Position numbers and translations under genes: made by a program
The notes under the pieces: model-generated
Database searches by the model: none
What the model was told of the DNA's origin: nothing
The model's input: the letters and a program-made list of their open reading frames with translations, nothing else
NCBI GenBank assembly: GCA_047921075.1
Contig: JBLRWS010000017.1
Span: 1-44,227 of the forward strand
DNA: 44,227 bases
Direction of reading: 5' to 3'
From: JBLRWS01 sp047921075
GTDB lineage: Bacteria; Bacteroidota; Rhodothermia; Balneolales; Balneolaceae
Shown here: positions 25,599 through 34,142 of the stretch, piece by piece
Layout of the letters: the number at the start of each line of letters is the position of its first letter
Position numbering within the stretch: the first letter of the stretch is position 1

Positions 25599-26987
25599 AT
25601 GTCACTGCGCCTCTCTATGTTGTTGATTTCCATTGCATTACTGTTTATACAGTGCGCACCGGAAAAATCTCAGACCTCCTCGCTTACCCTCGATCGTCTC
25701 GATTCCGAAATCGAACAGATGATTGAGCGCGTTTCGGCCGATACCATACGTAAAAATATTTATACCCTGGCCAATTTTGGTACCCGCCATACCTTGTCTG
25801 TCACCGATAACGATACATTTGGCATAGGGGCTGCCCGCCGCTGGATCAAAGCCGAAATGGAGCGTTATAGCCGGGAGTCGGATGGCCGGCTTCAGGTCGA
25901 ATTCCACCGTTTTATGCAGGAGCCCATGGGCCGAATTCCCGAGGCGGTGGAGCTGGTCAATGTGGTGGCAACGTTGCCGGGCAGCGATCCCAACGATGAT
26001 CGCGTGTTTGTGGTAAGCGGCCACTTCGATTCGCGGGCGTCAAGTGTGATGGATGCTGAAAGCCTGGCACCCGGTGCCAACGACGACGCCTCCGGCACGG
26101 CTGCGGTGATGGAACTGGCACGGGTGATGAGCCACCACTCGTTCCCCGCCACGCTGGTCTTTATGGCCGTGACCGGAGAGGAGCAGGGGCTTCTGGGCGC
26201 CGCACAGTGGGCACAGGAGGCAGTAGAGCAGGAGAAAAACATCGCCGGAATGATCACCAACGATATTATTGGGAACCATGCCGCCGAAAACGGAGCTCTC
26301 GCCGATCCCTATGCTGTCCGGCTTTTTGTTGAAGGAATTCCCCCACAGCGTGAACTGGATATGCAGACGCTCCGATATCTGCAAACCGGCGGCGAAAATG
26401 ATATGCCCACACGCCAGCTCGGACGCACCATCAAAGAGGTAGCGGAGAGCTATCTGCCCCGTATGGATGTACGGCTGATCTATCGCCTGGACCGCTATCT
26501 GCGTGGCGGTGATCACCGGCCTTTTGTCCGTGCCGGATTTCCCGGAGTGCGCTTTTCAGAACCGCATGAGGAGTTTCGTCATCAGCATCAGGATATCCGG
26601 ACGGAAGATGGTGTGCAGTACGGAGATCTGCCCGAATTTGTAGATTTCGACTACACCGCGCGCGTTACATCGGTCAACCTCGCCGCACTGGCCAATCTGG
26701 CACGTGCACCGATACAGCCTCAAAATGTAGGCATGAACATCTCCCGTCTCGAAAACGATACCCGGCTGCGGTGGGAAGCCTCCCCGTCGGCCCATGTGGG
26801 TGGATATGAAGTGTTATGGCGCGAAACAACCTCTCCGGTGTGGCAGCACAAAGCAGACGTGGGTAGCAATACACATTACACCGCCGAGCTTCTCTCAAAA
26901 GATAACTGGATTTTTGGCGTGCGGGCCGTAAGCCGTGACGGGCACGTAAGCGCCCCGGTCTATCCGCTTCCGTTTCGGGAACGATAA
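25599..26987 (+). CDS. M28-family metallopeptidase lipoprotein with C-terminal FN3-like domain
   Basis: A 462-residue exported zinc aminopeptidase-type protein. From MSLRLSMLLIS at 25599, a hydrophobic stretch ends in LLFIQC, a lipobox-like site, so the mature protein is probably lipid-anchored. The catalytic core shows the dizinc ligands and general base of family M28: SGHFDSR (His), GANDDASG (bridging Asp), TGEEQGLLGA (Glu-Glu) and later Asp/His ligands (NDIIG, and the HRPF segment in GGDHRPFV). The last 90 residues (RLRWEASPSAHVGGYEVLWR ... FGVRAVSRDG) form a fibronectin type III-like domain. It probably digests peptides at the cell surface. A tiny hairpin GACCG-AAT-CGGTC (26994-27006) follows between the convergent genes. 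Confidence 0.88.
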   Translation: MSLRLSMLLISIALLFIQCAPEKSQTSSLTLDRLDSEIEQMIERVSADTIRKNIYTLANFGTRHTLSVTDNDTFGIGAARRWIKAEMERYSRESDGRLQVEFHRFMQEPMGRIPEAVELVNVVATLPGSDPNDDRVFVVSGHFDSRASSVMDAESLAPGANDDASGTAAVMELARVMSHHSFPATLVFMAVTGEEQGLLGAAQWAQEAVEQEKNIAGMITNDIIGNHAAENGALADPYAVRLFVEGIPPQRELDMQTLRYLQTGGENDMPTRQLGRTIKEVAESYLPRMDVRLIYRLDRYLRGGDHRPFVRAGFPGVRFSEPHEEFRHQHQDIRTEDGVQYGDLPEFVDFDYTARVTSVNLAALANLARAPIQPQNVGMNISRLENDTRLRWEASPSAHVGGYEVLWRETTSPVWQHKADVGSNTHYTAELLSKDNWIFGVRAVSRDGHVSAPVYPLPFRER

Positions 26988-27022
26988 GTGGAGGACCGAA
27001 TCGGTCTGTCAAATGGAGATCA

Positions 27023-27817
27023 CTACGTTACCTTGCTCCGCAGCAGAATGCGGTGTAGCAGTTTGGGGGATAACCGTTTCAGGTAGACCGATACAATTTC
27101 AAATCCGCCGATAAAAATCTCCTCTTTACCCGCCGATATTTTAGGCAGCGCCTTCTCTGCAAACTCCTCTGCACTCATCGCTTTTTGATGTGCATCCCCC
27201 ATTTCATTCAGTGCTTTACCGTCGGCCGTGAGGGCTTCTTTGGTAATATTTGTACGTACAAATCCGGGACAAAGAAGTGTAACGGTAATCTGTTTGTCAG
27301 CCACTTCCTGCCGTAAACAGTCGAACCAGCCATGAAGAGCGTGCTTCGAGGCAGCGTACGCCGAGCGGTATCGTGTGCCAATTTTACCCATCACACTGCT
27401 GGTAACCACAATGTGTCCGTGTCCACGCTCCATCATCCCCGGCAGCACTTCTTTGGTGAGCGCCACCGTCCCGAAAAAGTTAACCTCCATCAATTTTCGG
27501 ATGGTGTGCATCTCGGAATCGACGGCATACGCCCGCTGGCTGATGCCCCCGTTATTAAACAGAATATCAACCGGGCCAAAGTGCGCCTCCGCTTCGGTTC
27601 GTTTTTCTGCAAACGTCTCGGGCCGGGTGAGGTCGAGCGGTAGCGTGGCCACCGTCTCCTCTCCGTTTACACACTGCTGCTGCACCCGCTTCAGCTCTTC
27701 TTCGCGCCGCGCCGATAGAATTAACTGTGCGCCCTTTCTGTTAAGAGCATACGCCAGCGATTCGCCGATTCCCGATGAGGCGCCGGTTATCCAGATCACC
27801 TTGTCTTTATAATACAT
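27023..27817 (-). CDS. SDR-family oxidoreductase
   Basis: A 264-residue classical short-chain dehydrogenase/reductase. The cofactor motif TGASSGIG is near residues 10-17, then LPLDLTR, the NNGG motif (NNGGIS, where NNAG is usual) and the catalytic Ser-Tyr-Lys in SSVMGKIGTRYRSAYAASKHA. The end LYLKRLSPKLLHRILL is basic and hydrophobic, resembling DHRS7-like membrane-associated members. An RR before the acidic position suggests NADPH. The frame extends upstream to 27934 but crosses the neighbouring response-regulator start; MYYKDKVIWITG at 27817 gives the standard N-terminus. The substrate is unknown. It is divergent from the two-component pair with a 108-nt spacer. Confidence 0.9.
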   Translation of the reverse strand: MYYKDKVIWITGASSGIGESLAYALNRKGAQLILSARREEELKRVQQQCVNGEETVATLPLDLTRPETFAEKRTEAEAHFGPVDILFNNGGISQRAYAVDSEMHTIRKLMEVNFFGTVALTKEVLPGMMERGHGHIVVTSSVMGKIGTRYRSAYAASKHALHGWFDCLRQEVADKQITVTLLCPGFVRTNITKEALTADGKALNEMGDAHQKAMSAEEFAEKALPKISAGKEEIFIGGFEIVSVYLKRLSPKLLHRILLRSKVT

Positions 27818-27925
27818 GCATGGTTCCTTTTTGATTGACTTTTCTGCCACAATATAGCCACCTTCTGCCGAATGTAGAATCTCCCCTCTTTTTTGTAATT
27901 TCATGCACCTTAACAACATAAACTT

Positions 27926-28627
27926 ATGCTGCACAAACGAACCATTTTGCTTGTTGAAGATGAGAAAGAGCCGGCCGAACTGCTGGCCAACTTCCTCGAA
28001 ATGAACGATTACCTCGTGTTAACGGCTCACGACGGCTTGCAGGCAAAACAGCTTATTGATGAACGCGCGAGCGAGATCGACCTTGCGCTGCTCGATATTA
28101 TGGTCCCGCATATTGATGGGAAAGAGCTTTGCAGGAAAATCCGTGCGCATCCCATTCTGCGGGATATCCCCATCATTTTTCTGACCGCTAAAGACAAAGA
28201 AAAAGATGAAATAGAGGGTCTGGAGCTGGGTGCAGATGATTACATCAGCAAACCGGCCAGCCTGAAACTGGTGAAGGCGCATGTCGATTCTCTGATACGA
28301 CGGCAACAGCCCGAAAACAGCAAGTGGATTCAGTACGGCGACCTCTATCTCGATACCGTGGGCAAAGACCTCTACCTGAATCAGGAGCGCGTCGATCTCA
28401 CCTCCACAGAGTATGCGCTGGCCGAGCTCTTTTTTAAAAATCCCAAGGTGGTATTTACCCGCCAGCAAATTTTGGAAAAAATTGGGGATGATGATCGTTT
28501 TGTGTTCGACCGTACCGTGGATGTGCATGTGAAAAATCTGCGGCTGAAGCTTGGCGCCGCATCCGATGTGATCAAAACCTACCGCGGAATGGGCTATGGC
28601 ATGAACCGCAACCTGATACAGGCATGA
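27926..28627 (+). CDS. Response regulator, OmpR family
   Basis: A 233-residue two-domain regulator. The receiver has the acidic pair E11-D12 (LLVEDEKE), phospho-acceptor Asp57 (ALLDIMVPHIDG), the Thr switch (IFLTAKD) and the conserved Lys (YISKPAS). The C-terminal winged helix-turn-helix of the Trans_reg_C type has YGDLYLD, VDLTSTEYALAELF, the recognition helix region DRTVDVHVKNLRLKL and the YRGMGYGM wing. It should bind direct repeats as a phosphorylated dimer. Its last 4 nt overlap the kinase start (ATGA), so the two are coupled. Target promoters cannot be told; the divergent SDR promoter is a plausible one. Confidence 0.95.
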   Translation: MLHKRTILLVEDEKEPAELLANFLEMNDYLVLTAHDGLQAKQLIDERASEIDLALLDIMVPHIDGKELCRKIRAHPILRDIPIIFLTAKDKEKDEIEGLELGADDYISKPASLKLVKAHVDSLIRRQQPENSKWIQYGDLYLDTVGKDLYLNQERVDLTSTEYALAELFFKNPKVVFTRQQILEKIGDDDRFVFDRTVDVHVKNLRLKLGAASDVIKTYRGMGYGMNRNLIQA

Positions 28628-29892
28628 GCATTCGGGCCAAACTCGCGTGGACCTTTATTCTGCTCCTGATATTCGGCATAACCGCCATCAGCAGTTACTC
28701 CATTCTGTTTATCCGAAACTTTCTGCTTGCGGAGGGGGAAGAGCAGATCATAAACGATACAGAGTGGCTCTCCATCACCATACAGAATTTGCAGTACGAC
28801 GATCGTTTCGAAACCAACCTGAACGAGGCCGCACGCACNNNNNNNNNNNNNNNNNNNNNNNNNNNNNNNNNNNNNNNNNNNNNNNNNNNNNNNNNNNNNN
28901 NNNNNNNNNNNNNNNNNNNNNNNNNNNNNNNNNNNNNNCGCATTTACGAGCCGATTAAAACCATCCGGTGGATCATCTATACCGGCATGTTTATCTCCAT
29001 CGGCCTGGTGCTTTTGGTGAGCATTCTCTTTTCGCGATACATCTCCAGGCCGATTATTCAGCTGGAGTCAGCCGCCCGCGAAATTGCTGCCGGCAACGTT
29101 GATAAAACCCTGAATCTGAATCGAAACGATGAGTTTGGAACGCTGGCGACATCGCTGAATCAGATGGCTGACCGACTCCGGGCCGATGGTGTGGAGATGA
29201 AGCATCTGTACGATAAACAGAGCCAGTTTTTTGCCGACATCACTCACGAAATCCGAAATCCGCTCCATACCATCTCAGGTGCGCTGGAAATGCTGCAGAT
29301 TGAAAACCTCGACGAGCAGAAACGCAGCCAATATCTGAACGTAGCTACCCGGCAAACCGACCGAATCAGCCGTCTTTTCAAAGACCTGGTTACGCTGCAA
29401 CGGTACGACTCGGACAACTATTTTATTGAAAGGCACCCCTTTGCACTCCAATCCCTTTTTGAGAATATAGAAGCGATGTTTGCCGCACAGGCGCAGGAGA
29501 AAGGAATTCAACTGCTTGTTGAGCCGACCGGGGCAACAGTGGATGCCGATCCCGACAAGATCGAACAGGTGCTCGAAAATTTGGTCTCGAACGCGATTAA
29601 ATACACCAACGAGGGCTCGATTCGCATCTTGGCGACAACAGAAGAGGAATCAGTTGTGGTTCACGTGAAGGATACCGGCATCGGCATCTCCGAAAATCAT
29701 CTCAGCCGGCTATTCGACCGGTTCTATCGAACCGATAAAGCCCGATCGCGCGATAAGGGAGGAACGGGACTCGGGCTGGCGGTAGTAAAAGGCATTCTGA
29801 GTGCCCATGAGTCTGACATTCAGGTGGACAGTACCCCGGGCGAAGGATCTCATTTTTGGTTCTCTCTTCCCAAGGCGGAGCCCGTTACATAA
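28624..29892 (+). CDS. Sensor histidine kinase (HAMP-HisKA-HATPase), interrupted by an N gap
   Basis: The membrane partner of the response regulator. Visible parts are the first membrane helix (about residues 6-29, LAWTFILLLIFGITAISSYS), the start of the periplasmic segment to residue 71, then 100 N. After the gap come a second helix (WIIYTGMFISIGLVLLVSIL), a HAMP linker (RPIIQLESAAREIAAG), the phospho-acceptor His in FADITHEIRNPLH, and an HATPase domain with N-box NLVSNAIKYT, G1 DTGIGIS and G2 GGTGLGLAVV. Most of the sensor domain is missing or unknown, so the signal cannot be predicted. The frame happens to agree across the 100-N filler. The end overlaps the convergent aquaporin-like gene by 8 nt. 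Confidence 0.93.
   Translation: MSIRAKLAWTFILLLIFGITAISSYSILFIRNFLLAEGEEQIINDTEWLSITIQNLQYDDRFETNLNEAARXXXXXXXXXXXXXXXXXXXXXXXXXXXXXXXXXXRIYEPIKTIRWIIYTGMFISIGLVLLVSILFSRYISRPIIQLESAAREIAAGNVDKTLNLNRNDEFGTLATSLNQMADRLRADGVEMKHLYDKQSQFFADITHEIRNPLHTISGALEMLQIENLDEQKRSQYLNVATRQTDRISRLFKDLVTLQRYDSDNYFIERHPFALQSLFENIEAMFAAQAQEKGIQLLVEPTGATVDADPDKIEQVLENLVSNAIKYTNEGSIRILATTEEESVVVHVKDTGIGISENHLSRLFDRFYRTDKARSRDKGGTGLGLAVVKGILSAHESDIQVDSTPGEGSHFWFSLPKAEPVT
28839..28938. other. Assembly gap, 100 N, inside the histidine kinase gene
   Basis: Exactly 100 N, a common placeholder for a gap of unknown size. It falls in the periplasmic sensor region of the kinase. The true length is not known; the flanking frames agree if it is 1 modulo 3. 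Confidence 0.98.
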
Positions 29893-30499
29893 GCTCCATT
29901 CGTTTGTGAATCCAGGCAGCGGGGAGGGCGGCAATCAACGGAGCGAGAAGATATACCAAAACATAGGTAAAAGAGGCATTCATCTGCAGATACTGAGTGG
30001 TAATGATGGAGCCAGATAGAGCCGGATTTAATCCAATGCTGATAGCCTGCTCGGCAGCCAGATAAAGTCCGGCAATGCCAAGGCCGATAATCACGCCATA
30101 CGCCGGGTTTTTTCGTCGCGTTTTTGGGTACAGCATGATGAGAAACAGCGTAATGAGAGCCACAGAAAAGAGAAACTCTAAAAGTGCGAAGGCAAGGTGA
30201 GGGGTGCCGGTGTCGGGTGAAGGAACAAATGGAATAGTGGCAACCCAGCCAGATACGACCGCTCCAAGAAAGGCGCCGATTACCTGCCCGCCTATCGATT
30301 CAATGCACTCGCTAACGTCGATTTTACCACGAAGCCAGGCTGCAACAGAGACCGCGGGGTTGAAATGTGTTTCGGAGAACGGGGCAAGCATGTATATGAT
30401 AGCCACGATCATCAACCCCACAGCCAGCGGGTTTGCAGAAAGAGCTACAACAATAGTAAGTAAGAAGGTTCCAAAACCCTCAGAGAGCAATTTTCCCAT
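29885..30499 (-). CDS. Aquaporin/MIP-family channel, short and with NPAL second motif
   Basis: A 204-residue protein with six hydrophobic segments and two half-helices typical of major intrinsic proteins. The first motif HFNPAVS (NPA at 47-49) is normal. The second is GLNPALSG (158-160), where almost all aquaporins have NPAR; Leu161 replaces the arginine of the selectivity filter. The chain is shorter than the 230-270 residues usual for bacterial AqpZ or GlpF, with reduced loops. It probably passes water or small neutral solutes, but the altered filter could change or widen specificity. The stop overlaps the histidine kinase stop by 8 nt. An inverted repeat lies upstream. Confidence 0.82.
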   Translation of the reverse strand: MGKLLSEGFGTFLLTIVVALSANPLAVGLMIVAIIYMLAPFSETHFNPAVSVAAWLRGKIDVSECIESIGGQVIGAFLGAVVSGWVATIPFVPSPDTGTPHLAFALLEFLFSVALITLFLIMLYPKTRRKNPAYGVIIGLGIAGLYLAAEQAISIGLNPALSGSIITTQYLQMNASFTYVLVYLLAPLIAALPAAWIHKRMELM

Positions 30500-30572
30500 A
30501 TGTAGAAGTCACATCAGTGCAAAGAAGCTACCCCGAAACCCTTGCTTTATCAACCGGAGAGTGTATCAATTT

Positions 30573-30586
30573 GTAAATTTATTTAC
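30573..30586. repeat. Inverted repeat in the spacer upstream of the aquaporin-like gene
   Basis: GTAAAT (30573-30578), two T, then ATTTAC (30581-30586): perfect 6-bp arms with a 2-nt centre, about 75 nt upstream of the channel start and 30 nt beyond the mrp stop. The size suits an operator for a dimeric regulator. No -7 box was found to anchor it, so regulation is a guess. Confidence 0.3.
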
Positions 30587-30616
30587 TTCCCAAATAACCA
30601 AATTAGCTACCGATAT

Positions 30617-31747
30617 TCAACTACGAATATTGATTTCGATTGTTTCGGAGCCGTTCGCTTTTCTGGAGGCTTCCAGCGCGTCTACTGCACGCTCTGTGAT
30701 GGTTATAAACGTTTTTGCTGCATCGGAGTCCGGTTCTCTGAGCACCACCGGCATGCCGGTGTCGCTGGTTTCGCGAATGTTCTCATGAATCGGCAGTTCT
30801 CCCAAAAACGGCACCTCAAGGCGCTGCGCAAGTTGGCGTACACCATGCTTCCCAAAAATGTGGTATTTCTTCTCCGGCATGTCGGGCGGCACAAAGTAGG
30901 CCATGTTTTCAATCATACCCAGTACCGGTACATTCACTTTATTGAACATCGCCACGCCTTTTCGGGCATCGTCCAGGGCAACTGTTTGCGGGGTCGACAC
31001 AATCAGCGCTCCGGTCAGCGGCACGGTTTGCACAATGGTGAGCTGGATATCACCCGTGCCGGGAGGAAGGTCCAGAATCATATAATCGAGGTCGGGCCAG
31101 CGCACCTCCTGCATAAACTGTTTGATGGCGCTTGTTACCATTGGACCGCGCCAGATCATCGCCTGATCGGGATCGACCAAAAACCCCATCGACACCAGAT
31201 GAACCCCGTGCTTGTAGATCGGAATCAGTTTTTTGTCGGTGGTAATATTCGGGCGTTCGGTTACGCCAAACATGGTAGGCACGCTTGGCCCGTAGATGTC
31301 GGTATCCATCAATCCGACAGAAGCACCGGTTTTGGCCAGCGCCACGGCAAGGTTGGCGGCCACGGTAGATTTGCCAACGCCGCCTTTTCCGGAAGCCACG
31401 GCAATGATATTTTTCACATTTTGAAGCACCGGCTGCGGCTGTGGTGCCTGTGGCGGAGCCTTCTGATCGCCACCCTGCTCCAGCTCCCGTTTTTTTGAAA
31501 TGTTGATGCCGATGGTTATATCGAGAACGGCCTCTTTGTCCACATAGGTGTGAATCGCGTTGGTACACGCCTTTTTCAATTCTGCGGCAAGGGTGTCGTT
31601 TTGCTCGGGAAGCTCCAGAGTGAAAGCGATATATTTTTCCTGTACAATCAGATCCTGAATCAGATCAAGAGAGATCAGGTCTTTCTTATACGTTGGATGG
31701 AGTACGTGTGTAAGTGCCGAGTTTATCTGTTCTTTTCGAATGGCCAT
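30617..31747 (-). CDS. Mrp/NBP35-family ATP-binding protein (Fe-S carrier, ApbC-like)
   Basis: A 376-residue protein. Residues 1-85 form a MIP18/DUF59-type domain, then a Pro/Gln linker (QKAPPQAPQPQP), and a deviant-Walker P-loop ATPase with GKGGVGKS at 120-127, DTDIYGPSVP, LPPGTGD and VSTPQTVALDDA. Mrp proteins carry Fe-S clusters to apoproteins. The CPxC cluster-binding motif of most Mrp is absent: the matching place reads YFVPPDMPEKKYHIFG. I recall this as usual for Bacteroidota Mrp. The start at 31747 is the only suitable ATG. It is divergent from the cupin gene. Confidence 0.92.
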   Translation of the reverse strand: MAIRKEQINSALTHVLHPTYKKDLISLDLIQDLIVQEKYIAFTLELPEQNDTLAAELKKACTNAIHTYVDKEAVLDITIGINISKKRELEQGGDQKAPPQAPQPQPVLQNVKNIIAVASGKGGVGKSTVAANLAVALAKTGASVGLMDTDIYGPSVPTMFGVTERPNITTDKKLIPIYKHGVHLVSMGFLVDPDQAMIWRGPMVTSAIKQFMQEVRWPDLDYMILDLPPGTGDIQLTIVQTVPLTGALIVSTPQTVALDDARKGVAMFNKVNVPVLGMIENMAYFVPPDMPEKKYHIFGKHGVRQLAQRLEVPFLGELPIHENIRETSDTGMPVVLREPDSDAAKTFITITERAVDALEASRKANGSETIEINIRS

Positions 31748-31889
31748 AAAACAAATGAGGTCTTGAATGTATCTGCCTGAAAATACGAAAAAATGGATCG
31801 ATCCCGTAACGGAAGTTCGTCACCGGGCGTTTACCGGCGCACGTTTCTGTTTAGAATTCGTTACCTTTCAAACTTCTGCTAACATCGCT

Positions 31890-32267
31890 ATGAACGAGCC
31901 AAGATCCCCATACATTCACACGACCGACCCGGCACACATTCCGGTACCCGGCGGTAAAACCATTGCCGAATATATCGGCCGGGTTGCCACCGAAACAGAA
32001 TCGGTTTCCATTGCACGAATGGAGGCGCCTGCGGGCTGGGAGGAACCGGCACAGCAGCCGGCCTTTGATGAGGTAACCATCCTGCTGGAAGGCCGCATGA
32101 TGGTGGAGATTGACGGCGAAGAGATTACCCTTCAGCCCGGTGAAACAATCCTGGCCCGGCGCGGTGAGAAAGTACGATACAGCAATCCGTTTCCCGAAAC
32201 GGCTGTTTACTGGTCGGTTTGTGTGCCGGCATTCTCGCCGAAAAGCGTTCATCGCGACACGGTTTAA
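31890..32267 (+). CDS. Small cupin-fold protein lacking metal-binding histidines
   Basis: A 125-residue single-domain cupin. The strand pattern FDEVTILLEGRMMVEIDGEE, LQPGETILARRGEKVRYS corresponds to cupin motifs 1 and 2, but the two His of motif 1 and the His of motif 2 are not present. It therefore probably does not hold the usual Fe/Mn site and may be a binding protein. The frame runs back to 31767, but the first 41 codons read poorly; MNEPRSPYIHTT at 31890 is taken as start. It precedes gcvT by 30 nt and may be in its transcript. Substrate and role unknown. Confidence 0.75.
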   Translation: MNEPRSPYIHTTDPAHIPVPGGKTIAEYIGRVATETESVSIARMEAPAGWEEPAQQPAFDEVTILLEGRMMVEIDGEEITLQPGETILARRGEKVRYSNPFPETAVYWSVCVPAFSPKSVHRDTV

Positions 32268-32297
32268 CACTGATCATCTGCATACCACACTTTTTTT

Positions 32298-33395
32298 ATG
32301 GGAAAACGAACGGTTTTTTATCCGAAACACATCGAAGAAAACGCGAAAATTATCGACTTCGGCGGGTTCGATATGCCGGTACAGTATAGCGGCATCAAGC
32401 AGGAACATCGCGCTGTGCGCACCGCTGCCGGCCTGTTTGATGTGTCGCACATGGGCGAGTTTTTTGTAACGGGCCCTCAGGCGTTGGAGCTTATCCAAAA
32501 AGTAACGATTAACGACGCCTCTGTGCTTACTCCGGGGATGGCGCAATACACGGCCATGTGCTACGAGGATGGCGGTGTTGTGGACGACCTGCTGGTATAC
32601 ATGCTGGCCGAAAATGAGTACATGTTGGTAGTAAATGCCGCCAATATTGAGAACGATTGGGCGTGGATTGTCGATCAAAACAGCATGGGAGCGGAGCTTG
32701 TAAACCGGTCGGATGAGATCGCTCTTCTGGCACTGCAGGGTCCCGCAGCAGCAGATATTTTGAACCCACTGACAAATGCAGAGGCAACGAATATTGGGTT
32801 TTACCGTTTTGAAACGGGACAGGTTGCCGGCCAGCCGGGAGTCATTATTTCTGCAACCGGATACACCGGCGAGAAGGGGTTTGAGCTCTACATCGATACC
32901 ACCAAAGCCGATCCGCTCGCTATTTGGGATGCTCTTATGGCCGAAGGAAACAAGCACGGCCTGCTGCCCGCCGGCTTGGGCGCCCGGGATACGCTGCGGC
33001 TGGAGATGGGTTTTGCCCTCTATGGGAACGACATCACCGGCGAGACGCATCCTCTCGAAGCCCGGATGGGCTGGCTCACCAAACTCGATAAGGGTTCGTT
33101 CATAGGCCGCGATGCATTGCTCCAGGCCAAAGAGAGCGGGCTGCAGCGCAAATTGATGGGGTTCGTGGTGGAAGAGCCGCGAAATGTGCCCCGAGCGGGT
33201 TACCCCATTACCGATGAGCAGGGAAACGACATCGGATTTGTGACCAGCGGCACGCAGTCGATCACCCTTGACAAAGGTATTGGCATGGGCTACATCGCCG
33301 TTGATCACGCTGCAGAAGGAAGCCGTATTTACATCACCATTCGCAAAAAGCAGGTGCCTGCTACAGTGGCAAAACCTCCATTCATCAAATCATAA
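32298..33395 (+). CDS. gcvT: Aminomethyltransferase, glycine cleavage T protein
   Basis: A 365-residue enzyme of the glycine cleavage system. It moves the aminomethyl group from lipoyl-H-protein to tetrahydrofolate, releasing ammonia. Typical segments are the N-terminal MPVQYSGIKQEHRAVRTAAG, DVSHMGEFFVTG, the LALQGPAA motif, SATGYTGEKGFELYID for folate binding, GLGARDTLRLEMGFALYGND and the C-terminal barrel (GFVTSGTQSITLDKGIGMGY). Length is normal. gcvH and gcvP are not nearby, a common dispersed arrangement in this phylum. comB follows after 6 nt. Confidence 0.97.
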   Translation: MGKRTVFYPKHIEENAKIIDFGGFDMPVQYSGIKQEHRAVRTAAGLFDVSHMGEFFVTGPQALELIQKVTINDASVLTPGMAQYTAMCYEDGGVVDDLLVYMLAENEYMLVVNAANIENDWAWIVDQNSMGAELVNRSDEIALLALQGPAAADILNPLTNAEATNIGFYRFETGQVAGQPGVIISATGYTGEKGFELYIDTTKADPLAIWDALMAEGNKHGLLPAGLGARDTLRLEMGFALYGNDITGETHPLEARMGWLTKLDKGSFIGRDALLQAKESGLQRKLMGFVVEEPRNVPRAGYPITDEQGNDIGFVTSGTQSITLDKGIGMGYIAVDHAAEGSRIYITIRKKQVPATVAKPPFIKS

Positions 33396-33401
33396 CTGTA
33401 C

Positions 33402-34142
33402 ATGGCCAATCTTCACTCGCTGGACGTCTTTTTTTCGGCCCACGCCTTTCAGGAATCGGAAGTGCGGGGCAAAACAGCGGTCATTATCGATGTGCTAAGA
33501 GCATCGTCTACCATCATCACGGCACTCGGTAATGGTGCAAAAGGAGTCATTCCAGTAAGTGATATGGCCGAGGCGAGCCGTATCTCCCAAAGTGTAGACT
33601 CCGACAATCTGCTGCTCTGCGGCGAGAAAGACGGTGTTAAAATTGAAGGGTACGACCTTGGCAATTCCCCGCTGGAGTACACACGGGAGATGGTTGCAGA
33701 CAAAACATTGGTGTTCAATACCACCAACGGTACCAAAGCGATCAGTAAGTCGCTGGCGGCGAAGCACTTGTTGATAGCCGGTTTTTTAAATCTTTCAGCG
33801 GTTGTGAACCGGCTAAAAGCCACCGAGCACGACGTTGTGCTGGTATGTGCGGGTTGGCGGGGACGGCTCTCTCTGGAGGATCTGCTGCTGGCCGGCAACA
33901 TTGTGTTTGAGCTGTGCGACGGCACACTGCCGAAAAACAGCACCGACGGAGCTACCGTGGCTTTTGGTTTATACGAAAAGTATCAACATACTACGGCCGA
34001 AGCGATTGGCCGCTGCAACCACGCAGTGCGGCTGAAAGACATTACAGGCGATGAGGATATCCTTTTTTGCACAAAACGGGATACCTCTGCTATTTTACCG
34101 ATATTGAAAGACGGAATCTTGACTTCTTCCAATGGGATCTAA
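33402..34142 (+). CDS. comB: 2-phosphosulfolactate phosphatase family protein (ComB)
   Basis: A 246-residue Mg-dependent phosphatase of the ComB family. Typical motifs are AVIIDVLRASSTIITAL near the start, LLCGEKDGVKIEGYDLGNSP, LVFNTTNGTKAI, and LVCAGWRGRLSLEDLLLAG. In archaea ComB removes phosphate from 2-phosphosulfolactate in coenzyme M synthesis. In bacteria without coenzyme M the product sulfolactate may be an end in itself, as in Bacillus spores, or the substrate may be another. No comA or comC is seen here. It lies 6 nt after gcvT, and its stop overlaps the ftsK start by 11 nt, so the three genes are likely co-transcribed. Confidence 0.9.
   Translation: MANLHSLDVFFSAHAFQESEVRGKTAVIIDVLRASSTIITALGNGAKGVIPVSDMAEASRISQSVDSDNLLLCGEKDGVKIEGYDLGNSPLEYTREMVADKTLVFNTTNGTKAISKSLAAKHLLIAGFLNLSAVVNRLKATEHDVVLVCAGWRGRLSLEDLLLAGNIVFELCDGTLPKNSTDGATVAFGLYEKYQHTTAEAIGRCNHAVRLKDITGDEDILFCTKRDTSAILPILKDGILTSSNGI

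Noticed and set aside
32274..33308. 344-codon minus-strand ORF opposite gcvT
   Set aside because: gcvT is unmistakable on plus; the antisense product has no domain.
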